Assembly (NCBI GenBank): GCA_023394015.1
Contig: JAEXBL010000245.1
Location: 1-10,354, forward strand
Length of the DNA: 10,354 nt
Source: Pseudomonadota bacterium
Lineage (GTDB): Bacteria; Pseudomonadota; Gammaproteobacteria; Burkholderiales; Burkholderiaceae_C
Reading direction: 5' to 3'
Shown here piece after piece: positions 6,350-10,354 of this stretch (positions are counted from its first letter, which is position 1; every line of letters begins with the position of its first letter). Under the pieces are notes generated by a model. The model was given only the letters and a program-made list of their open reading frames with translations, did not search any database and was not told the DNA's origin. The position numbers were made by a program, and so were the translations under genes.

Positions 6350-6366
6350 CCTCGTGGAAATTGAGG
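6350..6366 (+). other. EBS1 stem-loop of the intron (exon recognition)
   Basis: CCTC (6350-6353) and GAGG (6363-6366) close a 9-nt loop containing GGAAATT (6356-6362). This pairs perfectly with AATTTCC just before the intron. The loop position and 7-bp perfect match to the exon end make it the best evidence for the 5' splice site. Confidence 0.75.
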
Positions 6367-6658
6367 TCACGTCGTCATCAAGCAGTTCCGGTAGAGACAG
6401 GCCCTAAACGGATAGGCGCCACGCCAGTGGTGTCGGCAAGTCAGGGAACGTGGTAAGCCCCACCATCCGCCCACGTCTTCGGGAATGGGCAGGCAAGCCG
6501 CAAGGCAAGCTGTTGGGTGAGGGGGTATGGGATCGTGGAAAAAGCGAATGGCCGCCTGTAATCGGCGGCATAGGGGTTCAAGATTTGCTCCGGTGCGAAA
6601 GCACGCAGACTTCCACATGGTGCAACCGTCGCTGACGGCTGTATGAGTTCTAACCACT

Positions 6659-6684
6659 CCGAAGGGACAAACGAATCCCTTCGG
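6659..6684 (+). other. Domain IV hairpin upstream of the intron ORF (likely IVa)
   Basis: Perfect 9-bp arms CCGAAGGGA (6659-6667) and TCCCTTCGG (6676-6684) enclose an 8-nt loop, ending 42 nt before the preferred start codon. In studied group II introns a stem at this place (DIVa) is the high-affinity maturase site and can repress translation of its own ORF. The role here is by analogy. Confidence 0.45.
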
Positions 6685-6726
6685 GGACAAGTGCGTCCTC
6701 CGAGGGATTCAACCAACGAGGAAAGC

Positions 6727-8421
6727 ATGAGAAAAGCTTCTAGCGATAGAGGTTCTGCGTCCTCACGCGAACCGCGAGACTGGCATGCCATCGACTGGCG
6801 GCGGGTCGAGCGGCACGTGAGAACGACGCAGCAACGGATAGCGAAGGCTACGCTGGAGAGCGACTGGCGTCGGGTGAAAACCCTGCAACGGTCATTGAAC
6901 CACTCGTTCTCCGCCAGGGCACTGGCGGTCAGGCGAGTCACTGAAAACCAAGGCAAGCGAACGGCTGGCGTCGATCGCGCGCTCTGGGATACACCGACCC
7001 AGAAATGGGAGGCCATAGCACAGTTGAAGCAGCAAAGGGGATACCGGCCTCTGCCCTTGCGGCGAGTTCATATCCCCAAGTCGAGCGGAAAGGTGCGCCC
7101 CTTGGGCATACCGACCATGTTCGACCGGGCCATGCAGGCTCTCCACCTGCTTGGTCTTGAACCCGTGGCGGAATCCACGAGCGACCCGAACAGTTACGGC
7201 TTTCGGAAGAACCGCTCCACGGCCGACGCCATGAGTCAGATATTCGTCGCCATGTCCCAGCGGGCCTCGGCTCAATGGGTACTGGAGGCGGATATCCAAG
7301 GCTGTTTCGACCATATCAGTCACGACTGGCTGGTGAGTCACGTTCCAATGAACAAGACGATCCTGCGCAAGTGGCTGAAAGCTGGAGTGGTCCACAAGGG
7401 CCAGCTCGCGCCAACCGAAGAAGGGACGCCGCAAGGCGGCATCATCTCGCCAACCTTGGCGAACATGGTATTGAATGGCTTGGAATCGAGCCTGAAGGCG
7501 CACATCAGTGCGTGGAAAGGCAAGATCAAAGCCGGTCAACTCAAAGTCAATGTCATCCGGTACGCCGACGACTTCGTGATCACCGGTGTCTCGAAAGAGA
7601 TGTTGGAAACCGAAGTCCGGCCGTGGGTAGAAGCCTTCCTTGCACAACGAGGATTGCGACTGTCGCCGGAAAAGACGAAGGTCACGCACATTGACGATGG
7701 GTTTGACTTCCTGGGGTGGAACTTCCGCAAGTACCGCGGAAAACTGCTCATCAAGCCGAGCCGGAAGAGCGTGAAAGCGTTTTACGACAAGGTGAAGGAG
7801 ATCATGAAGGCGGCCGTGTCGATGAAGCAGGAGGTGTTCCTGAGTCAACTCAACCCCGTCCTTCGGGGCTGGGCGCAGTACCACCAGCCGGTGGTTGCGA
7901 AGGAAACGTTCAGTCGGATGGACAACCTGATCTACTGGCGCCTCGTGCGCTGGGTGAAAAGGCGCCATCCTCGCAAGCCATTGTCCTGGAGCCGTCAGAA
8001 GTATTGGCGGCAATGGGGTGATCGCTGCGAGTTCACGGCAAACTGGAAGGAAGATGGTTCAGTCAAGGTGAGAAAGCTGTATCGGCTTGCCGACACGCCC
8101 ATCATCAGGCACCAGAAGGTCAAAGGAGACTACAACCCCTTTGATCCGAGGTGGGAGCACTATGGCGAGAAGTTGCGCACGAAGCGGATGCTTGGCAGCA
8201 TCTCGTATCGGACGGAGCTTTCCAAGCTGTACATCTCCCAAGGGGGTCATTGCGCACTGTGCAGTGAACCTCTGGATCATCTGACCGGGTGGCACGACCA
8301 CCACCTGATCTACAAGGTCAACGGTGGTTCAGACGCCCTGTCCAACCGGGTGTTGCTACACCCGGTCTGTCATAACAGAGTGCACGCACTTGGTTTGAAG
8401 GTAGTGAAGCCGGCCTCGTGA
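6727..8421 (+). CDS. ltrA: Group II intron-encoded reverse transcriptase/maturase with HNH endonuclease
   Basis: This gene encodes 564 residues. It helps the intron RNA fold and splice, and drives its insertion into DNA. After an N-terminal region (WHAIDWRRVERHV, RRVTENQGKRTAGVDRA) comes the reverse transcriptase: RVHIPKSSGKVRPLGIPTMF, YGFRKNRSTADA, LEADIQGCFDHISH, TPQGGIISP and the catalytic YADD at 279-282. The maturase X domain follows from FLGWNFRKY through LRGWAQYHQPVV. The C-terminal HNH endonuclease has Cys509-x2-Cys512, HDHH at 523-526 and CHNRVH at 548-553. The domain order and N-terminus suggest the chloroplast-like (CL) class. Start at 6727 is chosen because GAGGAAAG lies directly upstream. 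An in-frame ATG at 6643 would add 28 residues but has no ribosome site and lies in structured RNA. The frame is intact with all catalytic residues, so it may be active. Confidence 0.93.
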   Translation: MRKASSDRGSASSREPRDWHAIDWRRVERHVRTTQQRIAKATLESDWRRVKTLQRSLNHSFSARALAVRRVTENQGKRTAGVDRALWDTPTQKWEAIAQLKQQRGYRPLPLRRVHIPKSSGKVRPLGIPTMFDRAMQALHLLGLEPVAESTSDPNSYGFRKNRSTADAMSQIFVAMSQRASAQWVLEADIQGCFDHISHDWLVSHVPMNKTILRKWLKAGVVHKGQLAPTEEGTPQGGIISPTLANMVLNGLESSLKAHISAWKGKIKAGQLKVNVIRYADDFVITGVSKEMLETEVRPWVEAFLAQRGLRLSPEKTKVTHIDDGFDFLGWNFRKYRGKLLIKPSRKSVKAFYDKVKEIMKAAVSMKQEVFLSQLNPVLRGWAQYHQPVVAKETFSRMDNLIYWRLVRWVKRRHPRKPLSWSRQKYWRQWGDRCEFTANWKEDGSVKVRKLYRLADTPIIRHQKVKGDYNPFDPRWEHYGEKLRTKRMLGSISYRTELSKLYISQGGHCALCSEPLDHLTGWHDHHLIYKVNGGSDALSNRVLLHPVCHNRVHALGLKVVKPAS

Positions 8422-8458
8422 GAGGCTTCGAGTCCCGTGAAGACGGTGAGGCGGATAA

Positions 8459-10354
<1,896 letters not shown>

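Noticed and set aside
6892..8013. 373-codon frame on the minus strand opposite the maturase
   Set aside because: It lies wholly antisense to conserved reverse transcriptase motifs, with no known domain.

Overview
The window is a stretch of high-GC, gene-dense bacterial chromosome carrying one clear mobile element. Gene content and protein style (RoxA-type L16 hydroxylase, coaBC-dut, pyrG-kdsA, a SlyB-like glycine-zipper lipoprotein) point to a betaproteobacterium. My best guess is Burkholderiales, probably family Comamonadaceae. This is a judgement from gene order and protein resemblance, not a search.

Left part (1-3730): the C-terminal end of an MBL-fold hydrolase (+) runs into the window. 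It is followed by a very alanine-rich small lipoprotein (-) with its own terminator, leader and promoter. Next come an uncharacterised 167-residue protein and roxA (-), which overlap by 11 bp. roxA diverges from a SlyD-like FKBP prolyl isomerase (+). That gene ends at a bidirectional terminator shared with a convergent glycine-zipper outer-membrane lipoprotein gene (-).

Middle part (3731-5697): dut and coaBC lie on the minus strand, 41 bp apart, in the order coaBC-dut. This pair is familiar from other proteobacteria and joins coenzyme A synthesis to dUTP removal. The coaBC start faces away from pyrG. The original coaBC/pyrG intergenic region was short, about 88 bp once the intron is removed. 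It has a perfect 8-bp-arm palindrome with a -10-like element on each side.

Intron (5698 to about 8575): a complete, apparently intact ORF-containing group II intron of about 2.9 kb sits in the same orientation as pyrG. The 5' boundary is supported by a GTGCG start and by 7 bp of perfect IBS1-EBS1 complementarity. The 3' end is supported by a canonical 34-nt domain V and a domain VI with a bulged A. The intron-encoded protein has reverse transcriptase (YADD), maturase X and HNH endonuclease domains. The intron lies between a TATAAT box and the pyrG start codon, so an essential gene now depends on splicing, read-through or a promoter inside the intron.

Right part (8606-10354): full-length pyrG (CTP synthase) overlaps the start of kdsA by 4 bp (ATGA), which suggests translational coupling. 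Several genes here (roxA, slyD-like, coaBC, dut, pyrG) have no Shine-Dalgarno sequence directly upstream. Three of them have a -10-like hexamer only 6-7 nt before ATG, which hints at leaderless mRNAs.
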